Shown piece by piece: positions 43,441-52,372 of a stretch of DNA of 64,000 nt. Origin of the DNA: Pontibacter aquaedesilientis. GTDB taxonomy: Bacteria > Bacteroidota > Bacteroidia > Cytophagales > Hymenobacteraceae. How positions within the stretch are numbered: position 1 is the first letter of the stretch; every line of letters starts with the position of its first letter. The stretch covers positions 1 through 64,000 of the forward strand of contig NZ_JACXAJ010000003.1 in NCBI RefSeq assembly GCF_014773225.1. Reading direction: 5' to 3'. The notes below the pieces were generated by a model. It had not been told where the DNA came from. It did not search any database and saw only the letters and a program-made list of their open reading frames with translations. A program made the translations under genes and the position numbers.

Positions 43441-44333
43441 CCACCGTATTTATTTTTTAAGTCTTTTTTCAAGTTGCTGAATACGTATTCATGTTCCTGT
43501 TCAATTCCAATTTTTTCCAATGGTCTCCAATAGAATCTTGGATATAGTTCGGAAGTATAAGTCGTTATTCTTGTCATTTTTGTCTGTCCGTTTTCTAATT
43601 CGTCAAAGAGATAAATTGCTTCTTTAAAGCCGAGCCATTTTCTTCCCGTTAATTGATAGTCGATTACGTCCATTTTCAAAACTTTGCCTTTTTCAAGTGC
43701 GGTTATCTTTTCAACTATTTGTCCGCCTTGAAAGTAGCATGTCCTTATTCCGCCAACCTTTTCTTCTTCAAGCACACACTTTTGAGGAATTGGTAAGTCA
43801 AGTTTCATCAAGAAAGGTTTTTCAGCATCAAGTGTGTCAACTGACTTTATAGTCTCATAAACTTGAATCGAAGAATAAGGAAGAATTATCTCTGATTTGA
43901 CTTCAATTATGAATTGATCATTTTTTGTCAGTTCTGTTTCTATGAATCCGAATGTCAGAAAGAGGCAAAACGGTAAAATCGAACTTTTAATCAAGTTGTC
44001 TTCCTTGTCTGTATTGCGGTACTTTTTAATGACATGTTTTAGAAATGCTCCAAGTGCTATTGCAATCATGATTAAAGGCATTGCCATTAAAATACAAACC
44101 ATTCCTTCAAGTCCCCCGGCTAAAAGTAAAATGAAGAAAATGGCAAGGGAAATAATAAGTCCCCACAAGCTGATTGTCTTAATTGTTGATTTCCCTAAAA
44201 TGTATCCGAGTGCAAATGGCAAGAACACAAAGAATGAAAGTCCATATCCAATTAGTTCGTAGTGAAGCAATGCGAAGCCTAAAGACAAAAATGTCAGACT
44301 AATTATTATTGATATGACGAACTCTTTTTTCAT
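43437..44333 (-). CDS. Membrane protein with C-terminal SRPBCC-like domain
   Basis: The 298-residue protein has about five hydrophobic segments in its first 140 residues (ISIIISLTFLSLGFALLHY; LSFFVFLPFALGYIL; LWGLIISLAIFFILLLAG; VCILMAMPLIMIAIALGAFL). The C-terminal half (from about 150) looks like an SRPBCC fold: EIILPYSSIQVYETIKSVDT, GIRTCYFQGGQIVEKITALEKGK and a final amphipathic helix. I do not recognise a named family. It is very AT-rich. The gene is bracketed by GTTACCCACC (43436-43445, covering its stop) and GGTGGGTAAC (44336-44345, 3 bp upstream of its start). Confidence 0.65.
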   Translation of the reverse strand: MKKEFVISIIISLTFLSLGFALLHYELIGYGLSFFVFLPFALGYILGKSTIKTISLWGLIISLAIFFILLLAGGLEGMVCILMAMPLIMIAIALGAFLKHVIKKYRNTDKEDNLIKSSILPFCLFLTFGFIETELTKNDQFIIEVKSEIILPYSSIQVYETIKSVDTLDAEKPFLMKLDLPIPQKCVLEEEKVGGIRTCYFQGGQIVEKITALEKGKVLKMDVIDYQLTGRKWLGFKEAIYLFDELENGQTKMTRITTYTSELYPRFYWRPLEKIGIEQEHEYVFSNLKKDLKNKYGG

Positions 44334-44363
44334 ATGGTGGGTAACTACTGTATAAACGTAACT

Positions 44364-44411
44364 GGACTAACGAATATACTATATATGCCTAATAATATAT
44401 AACGTAAGTCC
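44364..44411. repeat. AT-rich imperfect inverted repeat at the nuoD side of the insert
   Basis: GGACTAACG (44364-44372) pairs with CGTAAGTCC (44403-44411) with one mismatch, enclosing further complementary ATATA tracts. It lies at the right end of the insert, just before nuoD. Confidence 0.5.
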
Positions 44412-44466
44412 GACTAAAACATCTTCCAAAACGAACTTCTATATAATTCCGCCATTTTTCCGAACT

Positions 44467-45702
44467 TTGGAGATCATTAACCATTCGCACTTGAGCCAGT
44501 CAACTATCTACAAAGATTACCTGCTGCAGTCGGAGCCGAACAAGTTCAGCTTGGATCACCTGCGTGCGGGTGAGATGATCGTGAACATGGGGCCGCAGCA
44601 CCCGAGTACGCACGGTGTACTGCGCCTGGAGGTGGTAACCGACGGGGAAATTGTGACAGAGGTAGCCCCGCACATCGGCTACCTGCACCGTTGCTTCGAG
44701 AAGCACGCCGAGAGCATGGCCTATAACCAGACCATCCCCTACGTGGATCGCATGGACTACCTGGCTGCCATGAACTCTGAGCATGTATGGTGCATGGGCG
44801 TAGAGAAGTTGATGGGTATAAGCGATCAGATACCAAAGCGGGTAGAGTATATCCGGGTGCTAGTGGCCGAACTGAACCGCCTGGCGTCTCACTTTCTGGC
44901 TATCGGCACTTACGCCATCGACATCGGGGCTTTCACGCCTTTTCTGTGGCTGTTGCGCGACCGCGAACACATACAGCGCCTGCTCGAGTGGGTTAGCGGG
45001 GCCCGCATGTTGTATAACTACATCTGGGTGGGAGGGCTTTATTATGATCTGCCTATCGGGTTTGAGGAGCGTTGTCGCGAATTTATCAACTACCTGCAAC
45101 CTAAACTGGATGAGCTGGATACCATCTTACTCTCCAATAAAATCTTCATAGACCGCACTGCCAACGTGGGCATTTTGCCGCTGGATGTGGCCATCAACTA
45201 CGGCTGCTCCGGGCCTATGCTACGTGGTTCGGGCCTGCGCCACGATCTGCGCCGCGTCGATGGGTATAGCGTATACCCGGAACTGGAGTTCGAAGTGCCG
45301 ATCGGTGAAGGTATTATGGGTAGCACCGGCGACTGCTGGGACCGCAACTATGTACGCGCGCTGGAGTGCCGCGAGTCTGTCAAGATTATCAGCCAGTGCC
45401 TTGACAAACTAACCGGTGAGCACAAGCGCACCCCGGACTTTGATCCGCAGGCGACCTGTCCCAAGAAAATGCGCATGACCGGCACGCAGGAGCTTTATTT
45501 CCGGGGCGAAACACCGCGCGGCGAACTCGGCTTTTTCTTCCGCACCACCGACCGCAGCGACGTGCCTTTCCGCTGCCATGGCCGTGCCCCTAGTTTTGTG
45601 AACCTGTCCGTACTGCCAGAAATCAGCCGTGGCTGCATGGTGGCCGACCTTATCGCTATAGTGGGCTCCATAGATATCGTACTGGGCGAAGTAGACCGCT
45701 AA
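44467..45702 (+). CDS. nuoD: NADH-quinone oxidoreductase subunit D
   Basis: NuoD is the 49-kDa-type subunit that helps form the quinone site next to NuoB. The 411-residue product has [22 protein letters not shown], the conserved [13 protein letters not shown] and a normal C-terminus ending DIVLGEVDR. The frame starts with TTG (44467); a second TTG lies at 44491, and no ATG precedes the conserved part. nuoE onward are not here: the next gene is a PAP2 phosphatase, so the rest of complex I is elsewhere. The insert removed any usual link with nuoC. Confidence 0.94.
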   Translation: MEIINHSHLSQSTIYKDYLLQSEPNKFSLDHLRAGEMIVNMGPQHPSTHGVLRLEVVTDGEIVTEVAPHIGYLHRCFEKHAESMAYNQTIPYVDRMDYLAAMNSEHVWCMGVEKLMGISDQIPKRVEYIRVLVAELNRLASHFLAIGTYAIDIGAFTPFLWLLRDREHIQRLLEWVSGARMLYNYIWVGGLYYDLPIGFEERCREFINYLQPKLDELDTILLSNKIFIDRTANVGILPLDVAINYGCSGPMLRGSGLRHDLRRVDGYSVYPELEFEVPIGEGIMGSTGDCWDRNYVRALECRESVKIISQCLDKLTGEHKRTPDFDPQATCPKKMRMTGTQELYFRGETPRGELGFFFRTTDRSDVPFRCHGRAPSFVNLSVLPEISRGCMVADLIAIVGSIDIVLGEVDR

Positions 45703-45787
45703 CTCAAAAACACATGCCGTCACGGCACGATTTTCACACTCAAAAGGTTTACTAAGAGGCTTTTAACAACAAAACCTTTTACAGCTT

Positions 45788-46681
45788 TTGAAACTATCTA
45801 AAATCCTGACAGTGCACTTGCTGTGGCTGAGTGTGCTGGCCCAACCAGTACTGGCGCAAACCCGGCTTCAGCAACATACGCTGCCGCTGTTTTCTGACGC
45901 CTCACCTGTCCCATCCTACACGGCTATACCTGATATGGCGGAATTACCATCCGTTAGGACGCTCCAGGCTATACCTGCCGACACGGTATACCCAGGCCAG
46001 AAAAAGCCGTTCACCAAATCACAGCTGCTTGAGGGAAGCAATAAGCGTTACCTGACCCGTGCGGTGCTGCCAGCCGCCGCCCTGATCGGTGCCGGGGTGT
46101 ATACCATGCAGGGAAATGGCTTTTACAGCAGCCACGATGCCCGCGACCTGCGACACAAGACCATCCCCAATTTCAGCACGAAGGTGGATGACTACCTCAT
46201 GTTTCTGCCGATAGCATACATGTATGGCTTTAACGCGTTCTCGTCTCAGAACCGCCACGAAATGCCCCGTCAGACGGCTCTCTTGCTGGCCTCCGGCGTA
46301 CTGACCTCTGCCATTGTGTGGCCTGCCAAAAGGTGGACTAACATGGAGCGTCCCAACGGTGAAAAACATGCCTTCCCCTCTGGCCATACGGCCTATGCCT
46401 TCACCATCGCCACGGTTGTTGACAAGGAATTCCGGCACAAGAGCCCCTGGATAAGTGTGGGTAGCTATACCTTGGCGGGAGCGACCGGGGCACTGCGCGT
46501 GATGAACAACAAGCACTGGATGGCCGATGTGCTGGCCGGGGCCGGTGTGGGTATACTGTCGACCAACACGGTATACTGGCTACACGACAAGCTGTTCCAG
46601 AACAAAGGCTACAATACCATGGTGGTGCCAGTCGTGCTGCCGAGCGGACAGCCGGGGATGGGCCTTTCGGTGACGTTCTAA
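45788..46681 (+). CDS. PAP2-family membrane phosphatase
   Basis: The 297-residue protein (TTG start at 45788) has a signal-like leader and then a PAP2 domain. The motifs are RWTNMERPNG, AFPSGHTAYAF and LRVMNNKHWMADVLAGAGVGI, giving the Arg-Pro, PSGH and H-x3-D catalytic elements. It dephosphorylates lipid phosphates such as undecaprenyl diphosphate or phosphatidate at the membrane; which one is unknown. It follows nuoD by 85 bp and ends before a strong terminator. Confidence 0.85.
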   Translation: MKLSKILTVHLLWLSVLAQPVLAQTRLQQHTLPLFSDASPVPSYTAIPDMAELPSVRTLQAIPADTVYPGQKKPFTKSQLLEGSNKRYLTRAVLPAAALIGAGVYTMQGNGFYSSHDARDLRHKTIPNFSTKVDDYLMFLPIAYMYGFNAFSSQNRHEMPRQTALLLASGVLTSAIVWPAKRWTNMERPNGEKHAFPSGHTAYAFTIATVVDKEFRHKSPWISVGSYTLAGATGALRVMNNKHWMADVLAGAGVGILSTNTVYWLHDKLFQNKGYNTMVVPVVLPSGQPGMGLSVTF

Positions 46682-46705
46682 CCTTCCGGCCTGCTTTCAG
46701 GTATA

Positions 46706-46750
46706 AACTGGCGCCTTTCCTGTAAGTGGAGGGGCGCCAGTTCTTTTTTA
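46706..46750 (+). terminator. Terminator after PAP2 gene
   Basis: The perfect 10-bp stem AACTGGCGCC (46706-46715) / GGCGCCAGTT (46733-46742) is followed by CTTTTTT, 25 bp after the stop. Confidence 0.85.
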
Positions 46751-46762
46751 TATCTTTACTCC

Positions 46763-49177
46763 ATGTCCAAGCGCCACCTGCTCCTGCTGCTATCCCTTTG
46801 GCTGTATGCCATAACCGCTTCCGCACAGGTATACACTGTGCAAGGTACCGTGCGCGATGCCACCACCCGGGAGAAACTTCCATTTGTGAGCGTTGTCGTG
46901 AATGAAGGCGAGACCGGCACCACGACCAACCTGGAGGGCCAATACCAACTCCGCCACAGCCACCCCATAACGAGCCTGCGCTTCAGCTATGTGGGCTATG
47001 CGCCGCAAACAGTTGTACCTGACTCAGTTTCTCAGATTAACATTGCGCTATCCCCCGCTGCAGCACAAATAAAGGAAGTGGTCATCCGCTCCGGTGTGAA
47101 TCCGGCGCACCGCATCATCCAACTGGCCAACCAAAACCGGGAGCGACACCGCACCGAAAACATTCCGGCCTATACCTACCGCACCTACAACAAGTTCATC
47201 CTGACTGCCACCGCACCCGCTGACCTGGAATTGAGCGATACGCTTAGCCTCTCTTCCCAGGATTCATCGACCCTGCGCATGCGCGACCTGCTCGCCAAGC
47301 AGCACCTCTTCCTGATGGAAAGCATCACGGACTATGCCCACCTAAGTCCCAACTTCTCGAAAGAAACCATATTGGCTACCCGTGTATCAGGGTTGCAGCA
47401 ACCAAGTTTTGGGGTGGTGGCTGCCGAGGCGCGCGAGTTTTCGGTATACGACGACATGCCGGTGTTTTTTGGCAAACGCTATCTGAGTCCGTTGAGCACG
47501 GGCAGTATCCGGAAGTATGACTTTGTGCTGCAGGAAGCTGCTGTGGTGGGGTCAGACACAGTTTTTATCATTTCTTATGCGCCACAGCCCGGCAAGAACT
47601 TCGATGGGCTAAAGGGGCTGCTGTATATAAACAGCGACGGCTGGGCGGTGCAGAATGTGATCGCCGAGTCACCGGCGGATGAGAAAAGGGGACTGAAGCT
47701 GCAGCAGCAGTTTGTGAAGGTAGACAACCGGCAATGGTTCCCGGCGGAACTGGACGTGGAGCTGACCGTGCAGCAAATCTACATGCGGGGCCACCAGCCT
47801 TTTGGGCATATTCGCACCTACATCACCAACGTAAACCTCAACCCACCGCTGCGGCGAAGCGACTTTAATGTCATCGCCCTGGAGCAGCAACCCAACGCCT
47901 GGCGTCAGCCCGAACAGTTTTGGCAGCAGTACCGCCCCGATTCACTATCCATAAAAGAGCAGGTTACTTACCAGCGCCTTGACAGCGTGGGCAAAGAGCA
48001 GAAACTCGACCGTACCATCCGCACGATGGAGTACCTGGTGGCAAAGCAACTCCCTATCGGCCCCATCAGTCTCGACCTGAACCGCTTGTTTAAGGTGAGC
48101 CGCTTCGAGGGTATGCGCCTGGGTATAGGTGCCCATACGAATGACCTGCTTTCTGAGCGCTTCTCGGTGGGTGGCTACTGGGGTTACGGCCTGCGGGACC
48201 AGGAACACAAATATGGGGCTGACGCAGCTATTAAGTTACACAAACCGTCGGAGTTGACCCTTTCGGCGGCATTCGCTGAGGATGTGCAGGAACCCGGAGG
48301 TCGCCGGTTGCCTTTCCGGGAGCGTAGTCTGCTCAGTGACCTGCGCCCGGCCGTGCTGCCCTACCTGGATTATACGACTCAACGCAGTGCAACACTCTCT
48401 GGACGTGTGCTGCGTTACGTGCAATTGCAGACAGGTATACGGCAGGAGCAACGTCGCCCGACACTCCCGTTTTTCACCCCGGAACCAGAAGTACCGCAGC
48501 CGGAATACAACATAACAGAAGCGACTCTAGGTATGCGATTTGCCTATGGCGAGCAATACATGCGGCTTTTCAACCGGACCATGCCCCTGGCTACACCCTA
48601 TCCTGTGCTGTGGCTGCAGTATACCCAGGGGATAGACGCCTTCGGCAGCGACGGCTATACCTATAATAGGCTGGATCTTCGGGCAGAAGGCACCTTCCGG
48701 CAGCGGAGCCTCGGAGAAACCACTGTTACCCTGGTGGGCGGGTTGGTGCAGGGCAATGCTCCTTTCGTGAGTCTCTACAATGGCTACGGCAGCTACAGCT
48801 CCAACTACAAGGTATATGCCGGCGAAGGCTTTGAGACCATGCGTCCCTACGAGTTTTTCGCTGACCGCTACGCCGCCCTTTTCCTGCGCCAGGACCTGGG
48901 CAAGCGACTAATCCGAACCAAAATCTTCAAACCCGACCTGGTGCTTGTCCAGAACATTGGTATCGGGGATTTGCGACAGACTATACCTGAACTGTCTACG
49001 TTGGAGTACAGCGACATGCGAAAAGGTTTCTTTGAGTCCGGTCTTATGCTCAACAATGTCATCAGTTCGGCCTTTTCAGGTATAGGCGTTGGTGCATTTT
49101 ACCGCTACGGCCCGTATGCACTGCCCGATGCCAAGGATAACCTGAAGCTGAAGCTCACCGCCACGCTGGCATTTTAG
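46763..49177 (+). CDS. DUF5686 family outer-membrane protein with CarboxypepD_reg-like domain
   Basis: The 804-residue protein has a signal peptide ending near ASAQ (residue 22), a carboxypeptidase-like regulatory domain (about 24-105; TVQGTVRDATTREKLPFVSV) and then the long DUF5686 region (about 110-804), which is probably a barrel (VVIRSGVNPAHRIIQLANQNR; YRTYNKFIL; ERFSVGGYWGYGLRDQEHKYGADAAIKL). Function is unknown. The C-terminus ends in the hydrophobic strand LKLKLTATLAF, as in outer-membrane barrels. A -7-like TATATCTTTAC lies at the 5' end. Confidence 0.88.
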   Translation: MSKRHLLLLLSLWLYAITASAQVYTVQGTVRDATTREKLPFVSVVVNEGETGTTTNLEGQYQLRHSHPITSLRFSYVGYAPQTVVPDSVSQINIALSPAAAQIKEVVIRSGVNPAHRIIQLANQNRERHRTENIPAYTYRTYNKFILTATAPADLELSDTLSLSSQDSSTLRMRDLLAKQHLFLMESITDYAHLSPNFSKETILATRVSGLQQPSFGVVAAEAREFSVYDDMPVFFGKRYLSPLSTGSIRKYDFVLQEAAVVGSDTVFIISYAPQPGKNFDGLKGLLYINSDGWAVQNVIAESPADEKRGLKLQQQFVKVDNRQWFPAELDVELTVQQIYMRGHQPFGHIRTYITNVNLNPPLRRSDFNVIALEQQPNAWRQPEQFWQQYRPDSLSIKEQVTYQRLDSVGKEQKLDRTIRTMEYLVAKQLPIGPISLDLNRLFKVSRFEGMRLGIGAHTNDLLSERFSVGGYWGYGLRDQEHKYGADAAIKLHKPSELTLSAAFAEDVQEPGGRRLPFRERSLLSDLRPAVLPYLDYTTQRSATLSGRVLRYVQLQTGIRQEQRRPTLPFFTPEPEVPQPEYNITEATLGMRFAYGEQYMRLFNRTMPLATPYPVLWLQYTQGIDAFGSDGYTYNRLDLRAEGTFRQRSLGETTVTLVGGLVQGNAPFVSLYNGYGSYSSNYKVYAGEGFETMRPYEFFADRYAALFLRQDLGKRLIRTKIFKPDLVLVQNIGIGDLRQTIPELSTLEYSDMRKGFFESGLMLNNVISSAFSGIGVGAFYRYGPYALPDAKDNLKLKLTATLAF

Positions 49178-49238
49178 GCCTTACAACCATCTCCGCATTC
49201 TAAAGTATAGTTAAGTCTAACGCCTTCGCTACGCTAAA

Positions 49239-50765
49239 ATGAAAATCCTATCCGCAGCACAGACCCGAGAAGCCGATGCACAGACCATCCAGGAGGAAAG
49301 CATTGCGTCTGAAGAACTGATGGAGCGGGCGGGCAGGGCCTTTGCGGGCTGGTTCGAAAACAAGTTCACGCCGGAGCAACCGGTCTACATCTTCTGCGGC
49401 CCCGGCAACAACGGCGGCGATGGTCTGGTAGTGGCCCGCCTGCTGCACCAGCGGCTGTACGACGTGCAGCTATACCTTGTTAACGAAGGAGACCAGACTT
49501 CACATGATTTTCAGATCAATCTAGAAAGGCTGCCACACGAAGTAACGCCACAAGCAATCAAAAGCAAAAAGGACCTGCCAGCTATACCTGCCGATGCCTG
49601 CGTGATCGATGCGCTGTTCGGCACCGGCCTGTCCCGGCCTGTAACCGGGCTATTTGCAGAAACCATCGACAGAATTAATCAAAGCGCCGCCTGCGTCACG
49701 TCCATCGATATACCGTCTGGCCTTTATACCGACAAGCAAACACCACTAGAGAGCGCCATCCTACAGGCAGCCTATACCGTAAGCTTCGAGCTGCCAAAAC
49801 TGGCCTTCTTTCTGCCGCAGCACCATCTGTATGTAGGAGAGTGGCATACCGTTCCGATTGGCCTTAGCCCCAGGTATATCAAAGGAGCAGAAACGAATAA
49901 CCACTTTATCAACCAGGAAGAAATACAGCAGCTGCTCAAACCCCGAAAAAAGTTCTCGCACAAAGGTACTTACGGCCATGCGCTGCTGATTTGTGGCGGA
50001 TATGGAAAAATGGGTGCTGCCGTACTCGCCGCCCGTGCCTGCCTTCGGAGTGGGGTGGGCCTGCTCTCAGTACAAGCACCAGCCATCGGTTACGACGTGC
50101 TCCAAACTGCCGTGCCCGAAGCCATGCTTTTGCCCGACCCACACCGCAAGCATTTGTCCAGATTGCCCGAGTCGCTCGAGAAGCACAACGCCCTTGGTAT
50201 AGGCCCCGGTATTGGAACGGAGCGGGTCACCAAAACGCTGCTGGGCCAGTTGCTTGCTACCACCGAGTTGCCTTTGGTGATCGATGCCGACGCGATCAAC
50301 CTGATAGCCAGCAGCGAAAAACTGAAGGCGCAACTCCCGAAAGGCAAGATCATCTTCACGCCCCACCCCAAAGAGTTTGAGCGGCTTGTCGGCAAAACCC
50401 AAAATGAGTATGATCGGTTAGAGGAACTTCGCAGGTTTTGCCGGGAGTATACCTGTTACATGGTGCTCAAGGGTAGTCACTCTGCCATCTGCACGCCGGA
50501 AGGGGATATCTATTTTAATACTACCGGTAATGCAGGTATGGCGACAGGTGGCACCGGCGATGTACTGACCGGCATCATCACGGCTTTGGTTGCGCAACAG
50601 TATAGTTTAAAAGAGGCCTGCCAGCTTGGCGTGTATGTGCATGGGCTGGCAGGAGATTTGGCGGAAGCCTCAGTGGGAGAAATCGCGCTTATTGCTTCCG
50701 ATGTGATCGAGCATCTCCCGCAGGCCTTTCAACATCTGACAGCTAATCAGGATAGGGCCAGATAG
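49239..50765 (+). CDS. nnr: Bifunctional NAD(P)H-hydrate epimerase / ADP-dependent NAD(P)H-hydrate dehydratase
   Basis: The 508-residue enzyme repairs damaged NAD(P)H hydrates. The N-terminal YjeF_N epimerase domain (about 1-220) has GPGNNGGDGLVVARLL. The C-terminal ribokinase-like dehydratase domain (about 235-508) has the ADP-binding GTGDVLTGIITALVAQ and INLIASS. Both parts are of normal length. It is a monocistronic gene whose 3' end overlaps by 19 bp that of the convergent UbiA-like gene. Confidence 0.93.
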   Translation: MKILSAAQTREADAQTIQEESIASEELMERAGRAFAGWFENKFTPEQPVYIFCGPGNNGGDGLVVARLLHQRLYDVQLYLVNEGDQTSHDFQINLERLPHEVTPQAIKSKKDLPAIPADACVIDALFGTGLSRPVTGLFAETIDRINQSAACVTSIDIPSGLYTDKQTPLESAILQAAYTVSFELPKLAFFLPQHHLYVGEWHTVPIGLSPRYIKGAETNNHFINQEEIQQLLKPRKKFSHKGTYGHALLICGGYGKMGAAVLAARACLRSGVGLLSVQAPAIGYDVLQTAVPEAMLLPDPHRKHLSRLPESLEKHNALGIGPGIGTERVTKTLLGQLLATTELPLVIDADAINLIASSEKLKAQLPKGKIIFTPHPKEFERLVGKTQNEYDRLEELRRFCREYTCYMVLKGSHSAICTPEGDIYFNTTGNAGMATGGTGDVLTGIITALVAQQYSLKEACQLGVYVHGLAGDLAEASVGEIALIASDVIEHLPQAFQHLTANQDRAR

Positions 50766-51631
50766 ACAAAGGCAAAGTGCACCAGCATGGCGCCATCGGC
50801 CAGCAGGGCATAGTATATTCTCGGTTTTTCTTCCGAAGCGTGCCACACAATCAAACTAGCCACCAGGGTAGCGCTTACCAGACCAATCAGTACCGGCCCA
50901 TTTTCTGTGTAGCTGACCAAAACCAGGTATAGCAGCAAAAGCGATAAGGACAGTAGCCGGGTATAGCCCTCACCGATCAAGCCCGGAAAAGTGAGCGTGC
51001 GGGTATTGCGGTCGTAGGTATAATCCCGAATATCGAAGAGCAGGGCCAGCGCCAAGATAAACAGGAAGCGCCTGGCCCAAAGCAGCAATGCCCCGGCCTC
51101 TATTTCGACGCTCGCGTCCACCAAAGGGAACAGCACCGTGACAACCGACCACACCAAAGCAATCAGGAACACCTTTAGCAGCGGCACACTTCGCAGTGGC
51201 TTCACCCGCCGGAATAGCAAGGGCACAGTATACCCAACCGAGATGAGTGCCAGCAAGAGCACAAGCCAGAAGTTGATCCGGAGCCCGTATACAAAATAGA
51301 TCGTGATCGCGCCAACCAGGCTCAGCATAGCCACCGCTGCTAGTTGCTTCTGATATCGGATTCCCCAGGCTTGCTCACTCCCGGCCCTGTTCCAACCACG
51401 CCAAGTGCGTTGTATACTGCTTGTGTTGTAAACAAATAATGTCGCAAGGAACACGAACAGCGCCATCGGCACCGATACGGCTATACCTGTCAGCAGGTAG
51501 GTTTCGATGGTGAGGAAAAATGCGCAGCCAGAAATGAACAGGCTGCTATACAGCAAAGCCTCCACCAACCCTTTGATCAGTGCAGGTATAGCCTTGGCAT
51601 CCGTTGTCTTTATCTCTTGTTCGTTGCGCAT
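50747..51631 (-). CDS. UbiA-like integral membrane protein
   Basis: The 294-residue product (from the ATG at 51631) has about eight membrane segments. A UbiA-superfamily-like second motif FDIRDYTYDRNTRT is present, but the first motif NTSSIQRTWRG lacks the usual aspartates, so prenyltransferase activity is doubtful. An alternative start 39 bp upstream would add 13 residues. It ends within the 3' end of nnr. Function is unknown; it might be a degenerate prenyltransferase-fold protein. Confidence 0.65.
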   Translation of the reverse strand: MRNEQEIKTTDAKAIPALIKGLVEALLYSSLFISGCAFFLTIETYLLTGIAVSVPMALFVFLATLFVYNTSSIQRTWRGWNRAGSEQAWGIRYQKQLAAVAMLSLVGAITIYFVYGLRINFWLVLLLALISVGYTVPLLFRRVKPLRSVPLLKVFLIALVWSVVTVLFPLVDASVEIEAGALLLWARRFLFILALALLFDIRDYTYDRNTRTLTFPGLIGEGYTRLLSLSLLLLYLVLVSYTENGPVLIGLVSATLVASLIVWHASEEKPRIYYALLADGAMLVHFAFVYLALS

Positions 51632-51690
51632 ACCTCTATTGCAAGTTCGTAAATCTGCTGCTGCAAGCAAGGCCCACTCAGGTATAAATG

Positions 51691-51728
51691 AAAAAAGCCT
51701 GAAGCAGGTTTGAATCTACGTCAGGCTT
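51691..51728 (-). terminator. ppa terminator
   Basis: On the minus strand AAGCCTGA pairs with TCAGGCTT (51721-51728 and 51695-51702), followed by a T-run, 21 bp after the ppa stop. Confidence 0.75.
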
Positions 51729-51748
51729 AACAGGAAAAGTAAAAATCT

Positions 51749-52321
51749 TTAGATCAGGTCTTTTGGCTGTGGCTCTCCAAAAGTAGCATTGTATAGTCTG
51801 ATGCTTTCCTGGATGATCTCATAAGCTGGCTCGCGACCGAGGAACTGCTCCACGATTACTTCTTTGTGCTCTAGTTTTTTGTAATCCTCGAAGAAACGGC
51901 GCATTTCCAACAGGGTATGCGGCGGCAACTCAGAGATATCGTTGATGTGACGTACCGACATGTCGTTGTTGGCCACGGCGATGATCTTGTCATCCTCCTC
52001 GTTGTTGTCGATCATGCGCATTACACCGATCACTTTCGCGTCGATCAGGCACATGGGCTGCACGTCCAGCGAGCAAATCACCAGGATATCCAGTGGGTCT
52101 TTATCGTCGCAATAGGTCTTAGGTATAAAGCCATAGTTGGCTGGGTAGTTTACCGAAGAGAAAAGCACACGGTCCAGTTTCAGCATGCCGCTGTCCTTGT
52201 CCAGTTCATACTTTGCTTTGGAACCCTTCGGAATCTCAATGATGGCAGTCACTACTGCCGGGGCTTCTTCACCATAGCTTACGCTATGCCACGGGTTATT
52301 TCTTTCTAAATTCTCGTTCAT
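51749..52321 (-). CDS. ppa: Inorganic pyrophosphatase
   Basis: The 190-residue product (ATG at 52321; an upstream in-frame ATG would add 15 residues) is a family I soluble pyrophosphatase. The signature [10 protein letters not shown] and the metal/substrate residues in [12 protein letters not shown] and [17 protein letters not shown] are present. It hydrolyses pyrophosphate in the cytosol. Length matches bacterial family I enzymes. Terminator at 51691-51728. Confidence 0.94.
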   Translation of the reverse strand: MNENLERNNPWHSVSYGEEAPAVVTAIIEIPKGSKAKYELDKDSGMLKLDRVLFSSVNYPANYGFIPKTYCDDKDPLDILVICSLDVQPMCLIDAKVIGVMRMIDNNEEDDKIIAVANNDMSVRHINDISELPPHTLLEMRRFFEDYKKLEHKEVIVEQFLGREPAYEIIQESIRLYNATFGEPQPKDLI

Positions 52322-52372
52322 ATTCTTCTTATACTTAAATGTCTGCCGGAAAGAATGATCCGGCAAATAATG

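Larger units (their letters stand above)
42704..44466. mobile_element. AT-rich two-gene cassette-like insert between nuoC and nuoD
   Basis: The 1.76-kb segment lies between nuoC and nuoD, two genes usually adjacent. Its two genes run on the opposite strand, it is far more AT-rich than its surroundings, and it has no AGGTATA/TATACCT copies from about 42780 to 44460 although the flanks have many. GATGTTTTA (42704-42712) and TAAAACATC (44415-44423) are inverted copies at its two ends. Structured elements lie at 43303-43440 and 44364-44411. No integrase or transposase is visible. Confidence 0.6.

Noticed and set aside
45742-45780. AAAAGGTTT / AAACCTTTT inverted repeat after nuoD as a terminator
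   Set aside because: The 21-nt loop and the position 7 bp before the PAP2 start make a terminator role doubtful; left out of the feature list.
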